DNA of 64,000 bases, from the NCBI RefSeq assembly GCF_046592965.1, contig NZ_JBISBV010000001.1, forward strand, positions 1 to 64,000, written 5' to 3'. A model generated the notes under the pieces. The model searched no databases. It was not told the DNA's origin and was given only the letters and a program-made list of their open reading frames with translations. Made by a program: the position numbers and the translations under genes. Origin of the DNA: Marivita sp046592965. Lineage in GTDB: Bacteria; Pseudomonadota; Alphaproteobacteria; Rhodobacterales; Rhodobacteraceae. Below, piece by piece: positions 51,805 through 60,009 of the stretch. Numbering within the stretch: the first letter of the stretch is position 1; the number at the start of each line of letters is the position of its first letter.

Positions 51805-52335
51805 ATGATCGAGACTCATGAAGTGGACTGGATGATGGCAGCGGCGGCTGAAAGCGATGACCAAATACAAAACGGAGAGGCGCAAAAATCATCGAAGCTT
51901 GGCCTTATCCTGTCGGTCGCTCTGTGCTTCCTTGGAGCGGGGCTGGGATATGTCGGCGTCTCGACGGGCGTGATTCCAATCGGGGGCGGCGAAAAAACCT
52001 CGCCCGGTCCGACCCAATCGGTTGAAGAGCGTCCCGATATCGCCTTCGTACCAATCCCCACACTGATCGTGACGCTCCCTCCGGATGCAAAAAACGATCA
52101 CCTGCGGTTTTCCGGGCAGATCGAGGTTCCTGCAGAATATAAAAGTGATGTCGAATTTCTGTTGCCCCGCATTCAGGATCTCATGAACGGATATTTAAGA
52201 GCATTGACAGCAGAAGATATCGAAGGTGTAGGCGCTTTATTCAAAATTCGACTGCATCTTTTTCGCCGGATCGTCATGGTGGTGGGCCTGGGTAAAGCCA
52301 ATGGCCTCATGGTGACAGAATTCATACTAAATTGA
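51805..52335 (+). CDS. fliL: Flagellar basal-body-associated protein FliL
   Basis: A 176-residue protein with a short cytoplasmic N-terminus, one transmembrane helix (about 32-55) and a periplasmic domain containing VPIPTLIVTLPP and the C-terminal FRRIVMVVGLGKANGLMVTEFILN-like end of FliL. It supports stator function. ATG 51805 is used; later ATGs at 51832 and 51835 could be the real start. It heads the plus-strand group with the next two genes. Confidence 0.9.
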   Translation: MIETHEVDWMMAAAAESDDQIQNGEAQKSSKLGLILSVALCFLGAGLGYVGVSTGVIPIGGGEKTSPGPTQSVEERPDIAFVPIPTLIVTLPPDAKNDHLRFSGQIEVPAEYKSDVEFLLPRIQDLMNGYLRALTAEDIEGVGALFKIRLHLFRRIVMVVGLGKANGLMVTEFILN

Positions 52336-52344
52336 GGGGTTCAG

Positions 52345-52698
52345 ATGGATCTTGTCGCAGATATCCTATTGGTCGCCGGCGCGCTTGGTGCGGGACTATA
52401 TTGTTTCGTTTTATCACGCCGCCTAACCAAATTTACCGATCTCGAGAATGGTGTAGGAGCAGCTGTCGCGGTTTTGTCCGCACAGGTCACCGATCTGCAA
52501 TCCGCGCTTGAGGCTGCTCAAGGCACTGCATCTCACTCAAGCGATACGCTAAAGAACCTGACCGACCGCGCAGAAGGTGCCGCCAAACGCCTAGAGCTGA
52601 TGGTCGCCGCGTTGCATGATTTGCCGCAGGCTTCGGAAGAGGTGTCGCCGCCCCCGGCCGAGCCGGTATTTTCACGTTATTCCGGAGATCCACGATGA
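52345..52698 (+). CDS. Conserved flagellar-locus membrane protein (DUF6468-like)
   Basis: A 117-residue protein. A single N-terminal helix (about 5-25, ILLVAGALGAGLYCFVL) precedes a basic RRLTKF and a long helical or coiled-coil region. This layout, and the position between fliL and the MotE-like gene, match the DUF6468-type proteins of alphaproteobacterial flagellar clusters. Its job is unknown. It overlaps the next start by 4 bases and follows fliL by 9 bases. Confidence 0.65.
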   Translation: MDLVADILLVAGALGAGLYCFVLSRRLTKFTDLENGVGAAVAVLSAQVTDLQSALEAAQGTASHSSDTLKNLTDRAEGAAKRLELMVAALHDLPQASEEVSPPPAEPVFSRYSGDPR

Positions 52699-53300
52699 AA
52701 ACCGACAGCCATCGCAAACGCCCGCGGAAGGCCAAGCCGGCGAAAGGGACACTCGCGATTGTGGGGACGCTGCTCGTTCTGTCGGCGCTGTTGCGCATTT
52801 CAACTGAGGCGGGTCAGGTGATTGCAAGCGAAACGGCCCAACAATTGCCTGAAACGACTGACGTCCCCGCAAACAAGGACTTGGCCAGACCCGAGCATTT
52901 AAATGTCGCGCTGGCCGCGATCAAAGAGAGAGAGGCGCGTCTCGTTGAACGTGAAAAGGAAATCGCCGAGCGCGAAGAGGCTGTTAATGCCGCCGAAACC
53001 GCTATAGAAAAGGAGCTCGAAAAACTGGAGTACGCCGAACAAAGCCTGCGAAAGACAATAAGTATTGCATCTGATGCGGCTGAGAACGACGTGGCGCAAC
53101 TTACCCAAGTATATTCAAACATGAAGCCAAAACAGGCGGCCGCATTATTCGAACAAATGGACGCCAGCTTCGCCGCCGGTTTCCTTGCTCGAATGCCTCC
53201 CGACAGCGCGGCTCGAGTGATGGCTGGGCTTACACCTGAAAAAGCTTACAGCGTCAGTGTTGAGCTGGCCGGTCGAAACACAGGTATAAAACTCGAATGA
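52695..53300 (+). CDS. motE: MotE-like periplasmic chaperone
   Basis: A 201-residue protein with a basic N-terminus, one membrane helix (about 18-38), a long charged coiled coil (about 70-125, repeated E/R/K) and a C-terminal MgtE-N-like domain with MKPKQAAALFEQMDASFAAGFLARM and DSAARVMAGL. This fits the MotE family of motility chaperones that support MotC in rhizobia. It overlaps the preceding gene by 4 bases and closes the flagellar group. Confidence 0.8.
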   Translation: MKTDSHRKRPRKAKPAKGTLAIVGTLLVLSALLRISTEAGQVIASETAQQLPETTDVPANKDLARPEHLNVALAAIKEREARLVEREKEIAEREEAVNAAETAIEKELEKLEYAEQSLRKTISIASDAAENDVAQLTQVYSNMKPKQAAALFEQMDASFAAGFLARMPPDSAARVMAGLTPEKAYSVSVELAGRNTGIKLE

Positions 53301-53454
53301 TACTGTTATGTGTATTTCGAGAACCCGTTGTTGGACAAATCTTGTGACAACAGTCTGTATTAATAGACTAGTCGGTCGGTTGGCAGCCCGCAGGTTTTCG
53401 AAGTTCTACTCCAAGTTCTTGCCTTGGTGAACAACCCGAAAGAAGTGCCAGCTT

Positions 53455-53531
53455 TGGCGACCCCGGCAGGATTCGAACCTGCAACCTGCCCCTTAGGAGG
53501 GGGCTGCTCTATCCAGTTGAGCCACGGGGCC
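53455..53531 (-). tRNA. tRNA-Arg (anticodon CCT)
   Basis: The minus strand folds as a complete tRNA of 77 bases including the encoded CCA. The acceptor stem pairs GGCCCCG with CGGGGTC; the T arm reads GGTTCGAATCC; the anticodon loop is CTCCTAA with CCT at 53497-53495. It decodes AGG. It follows the flagellar group, with 154 bases of gap that contain no other gene. Confidence 0.96.
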
Positions 53532-53659
53532 ACAAGGGATAGCTCTAGATGCACGAAGCGCATTTGTCATCACTTCCGTTGCCCTGAGTTCCGCGCAATG
53601 GCTTGCTGGTTTACGACGGATTGGGGTAACGTCGATTTGGCAGCAACAGGATCACGCAC

Positions 53660-54682
53660 TTGGCACATGACGATACCCGCCCGCTCACGCTCCGCGATGT
53701 TTCGGAGGCGTCGGGCGTTTCGGAAATGACCGTTAGCCGCGTCCTCCGCAATCGAGGGGACGTTTCGAAAACGACGCGCGAAAGGGTTTTGTCTGCGGCA
53801 AAATCGCTTGGCTACGTTCCAAACAAGATTGCCGGTGCACTGGCGAGCCAACGGGTCAATCTTGTTGCAGTGATCATTCCCAGCCTGCGGAACATGGTAT
53901 TTCCCGAAGTCATGTCTGGCATAAGTTCGATTCTGGAAGAAACCGAATTGCAGCCTGTTGTCGGCGTGACAGACTACCTTCCTGAAAAAGAAGAGCGCGT
54001 TTTGTACGAGATGCTATCCTGGCGGCCGTCAGGCGTGATCATTGCCGGGCTTGAGCACACCGATGCCTCGCGGGCAATGCTCAAGGCAAGCGGGATTCCG
54101 GTCGTAGAGATCATGGATGTTGATGGCACGCCGATTGATGCGATGGTCGGCATCTCGCACCGGCGTGCCGGGCGGGTCATGGCGCAGGCTATTCTCAAAG
54201 CCGGGTACGAACGCATCGGATTTCTGGGCACAAAGATGCCGCTTGATCACCGGGCCCGCAAACGTTTCGAAGGGTTTACCGAAGCGCTGGCCAAGGCGGG
54301 TGTCGAGGTGGCGGATCAGGAATTTTACTCCGGTGGCTCTGCATTGGCCAAAGGTCGGGAAATGACAACGACAATGCTTGAACGCGATCCCGAATTGGAT
54401 TTTCTTTATTATTCCAACGATATGATCGCCGCAGGAGGGCTCTTGTCACTGCTCGACAAAGGCGTGCCGATTCCGGACCAGATCGGGCTGGCGGGCTTCA
54501 ATGGGGTCGAGTTGCTGGAGGGTCTGCCCAAACAACTCGCGACGATGGATGCGTGTCGAACTGAGATCGGCGAAAAGGCGGCCGAGATCATAGCTCAGCG
54601 CGTCAACTCTCCGGAAATCGAAACTCCACAAGTCATCGAACTGACGCCGAAAATCAGCTACGGTGAAACGCTCCGTCGATAA
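53660..54682 (+). CDS. LacI-family transcriptional regulator
   Basis: A 340-residue regulator. The N-terminal helix-turn-helix is in LTLRDVSEASGVSEMTVSRVL (about residues 9-29) with a hinge helix LGYVPNKIAGALASQR; the periplasmic-binding-type sensor domain spans 60-335. It resembles GntR/IdnR-type LacI proteins. The start is TTG 53660 with CAGGA 8 bases upstream; no in-frame ATG precedes the helix-turn-helix. The effector and targets are unknown; the next genes belong to the convergent ABC transporter, separated by a strong terminator. Confidence 0.88.
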   Translation: MAHDDTRPLTLRDVSEASGVSEMTVSRVLRNRGDVSKTTRERVLSAAKSLGYVPNKIAGALASQRVNLVAVIIPSLRNMVFPEVMSGISSILEETELQPVVGVTDYLPEKEERVLYEMLSWRPSGVIIAGLEHTDASRAMLKASGIPVVEIMDVDGTPIDAMVGISHRRAGRVMAQAILKAGYERIGFLGTKMPLDHRARKRFEGFTEALAKAGVEVADQEFYSGGSALAKGREMTTTMLERDPELDFLYYSNDMIAAGGLLSLLDKGVPIPDQIGLAGFNGVELLEGLPKQLATMDACRTEIGEKAAEIIAQRVNSPEIETPQVIELTPKISYGETLRR

Positions 54683-54706
54683 AAAAGGGCCCGCAGGCCC
54701 TTTTTT
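54683..54706. terminator. Bidirectional terminator between LacI and ABC genes
   Basis: AAAAGGGCC and GGCCCTTTT pair around CGCA (54692-54695), with T and A tails on both strands. Confidence 0.85.
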
Positions 54707-54718
54707 GTTGGGCCCTGT

Positions 54719-55705
54719 TCAATTCAGAGCATCCGTTATTGCGTGCGTCCAAGCACTGTCACCGGGATCCTCGGTAATTACGGGATCAGACTCTCCGGTC
54801 AAAAGGGTCTTCACCGTACGCTGGTAATCGGCCGGATCCAAAGCGCCGTTCGATCCCGCAGTCAGTTTCGCGACTTCGCTCATCATTCGTTTTTGATGAA
54901 CCTCGGTTTGCGCGCCTGTCTCGTCATATTCCAGCACGATCATCGCGGCCTCTTCGGGATTTTCTTCCGCCCACTTCCAACCCTTCATCGACGCTTGAAC
55001 GAAGCGCTGCATCTTATCAACGAACTCCCGGTCGTCGAGTTGGTCTTCAAGAACGTAGAGGCCATCCTCCAGCATCGCGACGCCCTGATCCTCGTATTTG
55101 AACGTGATGAGGTCGTCCGGGCTCACTCCGGCGTCAATCACCTGCCAGTACTCATTATACGTCATCGTCGAGATGCAATCGGCCTGTCGCTGCAGAAGTG
55201 GGTCGACGTTGAAGCCCTGCTTGAGCACTTCGACACCGTTCTCACCCTTGCCGTCGGTCGATACGCCGAGGTGGCTCATCCATGCCATGAACGGGAATTC
55301 GTTGCCGAAAAACCAGACGCCAAGCGTTCGGTTCTTCAGGTCTTCAGGGGATTCGATCCCGGCATCCTTCCAGCAGGTCAGCATCATGCCAGAGCTCTTG
55401 AACGGCTGGGCGATGTTGACCAGTGGCAGACCTTTCTCGCGAGCAGCCAGCGCGGCAGGCATCCACTCGACAATCACATCAGCGCCGCCCCCCGCGATAA
55501 CTTGCGTTGGCGCGATGTCGGGACCTCCGGGTTTGATTGTGACGTCGAGATCTGCATCCTCGTAATAGCCATTCTCCAGCGCGACGTAATATCCGCCGAA
55601 TTGCGATTGCGTGACCCACTTCAGCTGCAAGGTTACGTCGTCCGCAGCCCAGGCCGGAGCGGCCAGGCCAAAGGCCGCAACAGTTCCGATGATCTTGGTC
55701 TTCAT
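54719..55705 (-). CDS. ABC transporter substrate-binding protein (NMT1/THI5-like)
   Basis: A 328-residue periplasmic binding protein. Residues 1-20 are a signal peptide (AAPAWA before AD). The NMT1/THI5-like fold is shown by LQLKWVTQSQFGGYYVALENG and GGPDIAPTQVIAGGGADV. Family members bind pyrimidine-like or sulfonate substrates. Being the last gene of a cluster with dihydropyrimidinase, a pyrimidine or related substrate is inferred. It starts 36 bases after the permease gene. Confidence 0.9.
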   Translation of the reverse strand: MKTKIIGTVAAFGLAAPAWAADDVTLQLKWVTQSQFGGYYVALENGYYEDADLDVTIKPGGPDIAPTQVIAGGGADVIVEWMPAALAAREKGLPLVNIAQPFKSSGMMLTCWKDAGIESPEDLKNRTLGVWFFGNEFPFMAWMSHLGVSTDGKGENGVEVLKQGFNVDPLLQRQADCISTMTYNEYWQVIDAGVSPDDLITFKYEDQGVAMLEDGLYVLEDQLDDREFVDKMQRFVQASMKGWKWAEENPEEAAMIVLEYDETGAQTEVHQKRMMSEVAKLTAGSNGALDPADYQRTVKTLLTGESDPVITEDPGDSAWTHAITDALN

Positions 55706-55741
55706 GTGTTTTCCTCCAGGTTGTCATATGCAGTTTTTTTG

Positions 55742-56593
55742 TCAGTCATTGGCGCGATGGGATGGGTGCCAGAACGTAACGCGCTTTTCCAGCCAGGCGA
55801 CAAGGCCGTAAAACGCCGTTCCCGCCATTGCGGACACAGCGATTTCCGCCCAGACCAGATCAATGGTCAGGCTGCCGACCCCGGTTGAAATCCGAAATCC
55901 CATGCCTCGCGTGGGTGAGCCAAAGTACTCGGCGACGATCGCGCCGATCAATGCGAGTGTCGTCGCGATCTTCAGTCCGTTAAAAACAAACGGAAGCGCC
56001 GCAGGAAGTCTCAGCTTGATCAGCGTGTCCGTGTATCCGGCCGCATAGGTGCGCATCAAATCCCGCTGCATCGCGTCCGTCTCGCGCAGCCCCTGTACTG
56101 TGTTCACCAAGATTGGAAAGTACACCATGACGACCACAACGGCGGCTTTTGAGTGCCAGTCGAACCCGAACCAACCGACCAAAATCGGCGCGATCCCCAC
56201 GATCGGCAAGGCGGCGACGAAATTCCCAATCGGCAACAGTCCTCGCGTCAGAAATGTGGACCGGTCAATGGCGACAGCCGTCACGAGCGCTGCGGCGGTT
56301 CCGATCGCAAACCCGGACAATGCTCCTTTCAAGACCGTTTGCCTGAAGTCCTCCCACAAGACCTCCGTTGACGCCGTAAAGGTTTTGGCAACGGCAGATG
56401 GCGCGGGCAGGATCACAGGCGAAACGTCAAAACCGCGAACCAATCCTTCCCACAGCACGATGAGCGTGACGCCGAATAGAACCGGGATCGCGATGCGTAC
56501 GGGCCGCGAGCGCCACCAGCGCGAATGTGCCAACCAGGCGTTGAATATCCATGCGCCAATCCAGAACGCGAGTGCAAAAACAAGCCAACTCAT
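55742..56593 (-). CDS. ABC transporter permease
   Basis: A 283-residue inner-membrane permease of the nitrate/sulfonate/taurine type with about six helices. The EAA loop is in DLMRTYAAGYTDTLIKLRLPAALPFVFNGLK near residue 175. It overlaps the preceding permease by 4 bases. It forms the channel together with the second permease. Confidence 0.9.
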   Translation of the reverse strand: MSWLVFALAFWIGAWIFNAWLAHSRWWRSRPVRIAIPVLFGVTLIVLWEGLVRGFDVSPVILPAPSAVAKTFTASTEVLWEDFRQTVLKGALSGFAIGTAAALVTAVAIDRSTFLTRGLLPIGNFVAALPIVGIAPILVGWFGFDWHSKAAVVVVMVYFPILVNTVQGLRETDAMQRDLMRTYAAGYTDTLIKLRLPAALPFVFNGLKIATTLALIGAIVAEYFGSPTRGMGFRISTGVGSLTIDLVWAEIAVSAMAGTAFYGLVAWLEKRVTFWHPSHRAND

Positions 56594-57522
56594 TCCTGCA
56601 TTCCCATCCGCCGCAGGGTGATCCGCTGCATCGCATCAAGCAACGTCACCAGCACGCCGGCCAAGATTGCCGCCGCGAAAAGCGCTGCCCAGATCGCCAG
56701 TGGTGTCCCGAACTGGTCACCGATCAGGATGCGTGCCCCAAGCCCCGAGATTGCGCCGGTCGGCAATTCACCCACAATGGTTCCCACCAATGCCGCCGCG
56801 ATTCCGATTTTGAGGGATGTGAACAGATACGGCATGGACGCCGGCAGGCGGAGTTTCAAGAACGCCTGTAGCCCCGAGGCCGAGTAGGTTTTCAATAGAT
56901 CCAGTTGCTCTGCTCTGGGCGAGCGAAGACCTTTGACCATCCCGACGAGCACAGGAAAATAGCACAAATAGGCCGAGATGATTGCCTTTGGAACCAAGCG
57001 ACTTTCGATTCCGACCTGGCTCGACAACACGATGATCATCGGTGCAAGCGCAACAATCGGGATCGTTTGACTGATGATTGCCCAAGGCATGAGGCTCATG
57101 TCGACCACCCGACTATAGACAATCGCAATAGCGCCAGCCATGCCCAAAAATGTTCCCAAGACAAAGCCCAACAGGGTCGACTGCAATGTGATCCAGCCGT
57201 GGTAGATCAGCGATCTCTTGGACATCGGCCGCCCCTTGAGCGCCATCTCTCCGGTGGTTTTCCATAGCTCTTGTCCAACCTGCACCGGGGTTGGCAAACG
57301 GGGGCGATCGAGGCTGTATCCGGTAGCGATGTGGTCACTGTTGTCGACCATCAGCCGCCATATCGGTGTTTCAAACCGGCTGCGGGAGTCTGCCGGAACC
57401 ACGTCCGCGCCAGCGCGGTCCGCCATGTCCAACGCGCCGCGGATATTCATTGGCACGACAGCCGCGTACCAAAGCGCGACCAGAACCACCAACACAGTAA
57501 GGATGGGAAACACGCTTTTCAT
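56590..57522 (-). CDS. ABC transporter permease
   Basis: A 310-residue permease of the same family as the next gene, with the EAA loop LDLLKTYSASGLQAFLKLRLPASMPYLFTSLK. Its N-terminus is longer (about 100 residues before the core) and contains one helix. ATG 57522 is used; a GTG three codons upstream is possible. It follows the ATPase gene by 72 bases. The presence of two permeases implies a heterodimeric channel. Confidence 0.9.
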   Translation of the reverse strand: MKSVFPILTVLVVLVALWYAAVVPMNIRGALDMADRAGADVVPADSRSRFETPIWRLMVDNSDHIATGYSLDRPRLPTPVQVGQELWKTTGEMALKGRPMSKRSLIYHGWITLQSTLLGFVLGTFLGMAGAIAIVYSRVVDMSLMPWAIISQTIPIVALAPMIIVLSSQVGIESRLVPKAIISAYLCYFPVLVGMVKGLRSPRAEQLDLLKTYSASGLQAFLKLRLPASMPYLFTSLKIGIAAALVGTIVGELPTGAISGLGARILIGDQFGTPLAIWAALFAAAILAGVLVTLLDAMQRITLRRMGMQE

Positions 57523-57594
57523 GTCTTGCACACGGTGGGCTTGGTGCTGTCAATGCCGCAGGGCACCATGCGGCGCTGCTCACATGGTCCATGC

Positions 57595-58419
57595 TTAATC
57601 GTCATAAGCATGACCCGCACGCAGCCCCTCCCGGACCCGTTGCGCAACCTGAAGAAACTCGGCTGAATCCCGAATGTCGAGCGGGCGCTTCTTTGGAAGC
57701 GGACTTTCGATAATATCGGAAATCCGCCCCGGACGCGGCGACATCACGACGATCTTGGTCGAGAGATAAACTGCCTCGGGAATGGAGTGTGTCACAAACC
57801 CGATGGTTTTTTCAGTGCGCGCCCACAGTTCCAGCAACTGCTCGTTCAGATGGTCGCGCACGATCTCGTCCAGCGCTCCAAATGGCTCGTCCATCAGCAG
57901 GATGTCGGCGTCAAACGCCAGAGCGCGTGCAATCGAGGCGCGCTGCTGCATCCCACCCGAAAGCTGCCACGGGTATTTTTGTCCGAAGTTTGATAACTCG
58001 ACAAGCTCCAACACCTGCGCAATCCGTCGCTCCTGATCCGCCTTGGAGAACCCCATGACCTCGAGTGGCAGTGCGATGTTCTTTGCAATAGTCCGCCAAG
58101 GGTAGAGACCCGCGGCTTGGAAGACATACCCGTAAGCACGCGCCCGCCGGGCCTGATCCGGGGTCATTCCGTTGACCGTGAGGCTGCCGCCGGTCGGCGT
58201 TTCCAAAGCGGCCACGCATCGAAGGAAGGTGGTCTTGCCACATCCCGACGGGCCGATAAAGCTCACAAATTCGCCTTTGACGATATCGAGGTTCACACCC
58301 GATAACGCGTGAACCGGGCCGTCGTTGGTCTGAAACGTCAGTTCAAGATTTCTTGCGGAAATCACAGCCTCCGAACGTGTGTCCGAAACTGGTACCTCTT
58401 GATTGGGCGCAACTGTCAT
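57595..58419 (-). CDS. ABC transporter ATP-binding protein
   Basis: A 274-residue ATPase subunit. Walker A is GPSGCGKTT (residues 56-64), the signature motif is LSGGMQQRASIARAL, and Walker B is ILLMDEPFGALD, with the H-loop in FVTHSIPEA. It powers the two permeases and NMT1-type binding protein. It lies 52 bases after hydA on the same strand. Confidence 0.94.
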   Translation of the reverse strand: MTVAPNQEVPVSDTRSEAVISARNLELTFQTNDGPVHALSGVNLDIVKGEFVSFIGPSGCGKTTFLRCVAALETPTGGSLTVNGMTPDQARRARAYGYVFQAAGLYPWRTIAKNIALPLEVMGFSKADQERRIAQVLELVELSNFGQKYPWQLSGGMQQRASIARALAFDADILLMDEPFGALDEIVRDHLNEQLLELWARTEKTIGFVTHSIPEAVYLSTKIVVMSPRPGRISDIIESPLPKKRPLDIRDSAEFLQVAQRVREGLRAGHAYDD

Positions 58420-58471
58420 GCGTCTATTGTTATCCTTGTTGAAGCGTTGCGCGCGAGGTTTGAGGGCGCGG

Positions 58472-59926
58472 TCAAACCCCTGTTGCCGGAATCCCTGACC
58501 GCTCCACCGGGCGCGGCGCCGTCAGGTCTTTCCAAGTGCTCAGCGCCTTGTTCACGGTGCCGTTGCCGGCACGCTTGACGAACTGACCATGCCCCTCTTG
58601 CGTCCGGATTTCTCCGTCATGCACCGCGACCAGTCCGCGGGTCAAAGTAAACCGCGGCAAACCCTGCACATTTTGACCCTCGAACACATTGTAATCTATC
58701 GCTGATTGCTGCGTCTCTGCGGAAATCGTCTTGCTTTTTTCCGGATCCCAGACCACCAGATCGGCATCAGCCCCCACCAGGATCGCGCCCTTCTTCGGAT
58801 AGCAGTTCAGAATTTTCGCGATATTGGTCGAGGTGACTGCGACGAATTCGTTCATCGTCAACCGGCCCGTCACCACGCCATGCGTCCACAGCATCGGCAT
58901 CCGGTCCTCAAGCCCGCCCGTGCCGTTCGGGATTTTCGAGAAGTCACCAACCCCGTAACGCTTCTGTTCCGTCGAAAAGGCGCAGTGATCGGTCGCGACC
59001 ACCGACAGAGAGCCCGACATCAGACCCGCCCACAAGCTCTCTTGGTGCTTTTTGTTGCGGAACGGCGGCGACATGACGCGCCGCGCCGCGTGATCCCAGT
59101 CCTGGTTGAAGTATTCGCTTTCATCCAGCGTCAGATGCTGGATCAACGGCTCGCCCCAAACGCGCTTGCCCTGCATGCGCGCGCGCCGGATCGCCTCGTG
59201 AGATTCTTCGCAAGACGTATGAACGACATAAAGCGGCACACCGGCCATATCCGCTATCATGATAGCACGGTTTGTCGCTTCGCCCTCAACCTGAGTCGGG
59301 CGCGAATACGCATGGCCTTCCGGGCCGGTATTGCCCTGTGCGAGCAGTTTCGCCGTCAGTTCCGCGACCACGTCGCCGTTTTCGGCATGGACCATCGCGA
59401 TCCCGCCCAGTTCGGCCAGGCGGTTGAACGATGCGAAAAGCTCATCGTCATTGACCATGAGCGCGCCTTTATACGCCATGAAATGCTTGAACGTGTTGAT
59501 CCCGCGATCCTTGATCACACTTTCCATCTCGTTGAACACCTGCTCGCCCCACCAGGTGACCGCCATGTGAAACGAATAGTCGCAATTGGCGCGGGTCGAT
59601 TTGTTGTCCCACATCTGGAGAGCGTCGTGCAGCCCCTGCCCCGGCGAAGGCAAAGCGAAATCCACCACCATCGTCGTGCCACCCGCCAGAGCCGCGCGCG
59701 TTCCACTTTCGAAATCATCGGTGGAATAGGTTCCCATGAACGGCATCTCGAGATGCGTGTGCGGATCAATGCCACCGGGCATGACATAGCAGCCTGTTGC
59801 ATCCAAAACCTCATCGCCTGAAAGATCCGGTCCGATCTCGGTTATGACGCCGTTTTCAATCGCGACATCTGCCTTATACGTCAGGTCCGCCGTAACAATG
59901 GTTCCGTTCTTGATGATCGTGGTCAT
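58472..59926 (-). CDS. hydA: Dihydropyrimidinase
   Basis: A 484-residue zinc amidohydrolase that opens dihydrouracil or dihydrothymine rings. The metal motif PGGIDPHTHLEMPF (about 53-66), the carboxylated-lysine region KHFMAYKGALMV, and VVHTSCEESHEAI are typical. It performs the second step of reductive pyrimidine degradation, after PreTA. Hydantoinase activity is also known in the family. It lies downstream of hyuC in the same direction. Confidence 0.94.
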   Translation of the reverse strand: MTTIIKNGTIVTADLTYKADVAIENGVITEIGPDLSGDEVLDATGCYVMPGGIDPHTHLEMPFMGTYSTDDFESGTRAALAGGTTMVVDFALPSPGQGLHDALQMWDNKSTRANCDYSFHMAVTWWGEQVFNEMESVIKDRGINTFKHFMAYKGALMVNDDELFASFNRLAELGGIAMVHAENGDVVAELTAKLLAQGNTGPEGHAYSRPTQVEGEATNRAIMIADMAGVPLYVVHTSCEESHEAIRRARMQGKRVWGEPLIQHLTLDESEYFNQDWDHAARRVMSPPFRNKKHQESLWAGLMSGSLSVVATDHCAFSTEQKRYGVGDFSKIPNGTGGLEDRMPMLWTHGVVTGRLTMNEFVAVTSTNIAKILNCYPKKGAILVGADADLVVWDPEKSKTISAETQQSAIDYNVFEGQNVQGLPRFTLTRGLVAVHDGEIRTQEGHGQFVKRAGNGTVNKALSTWKDLTAPRPVERSGIPATGV

Positions 59927-59983
59927 GTCCGTCTCCGACTAGGCATCCTGGTTTCCTTTGGGTTCACGACTATTTTGGCCTTG

Positions 59984-59993
59984 GCCAATTGGC
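59984..59993. promoter_or_regulatory. Possible second RutR-type half-palindrome before hydA
   Basis: GCCAATTGGC is a 10-bp palindrome in the 83-base gap between hyuC and hydA. It shares the core CCAATTGG with the stronger site at 61322-61337. The flanks match poorly, so this is weak. Confidence 0.25.
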
Positions 59994-60009
59994 GGGGGTA
60001 TGGCGCCCC

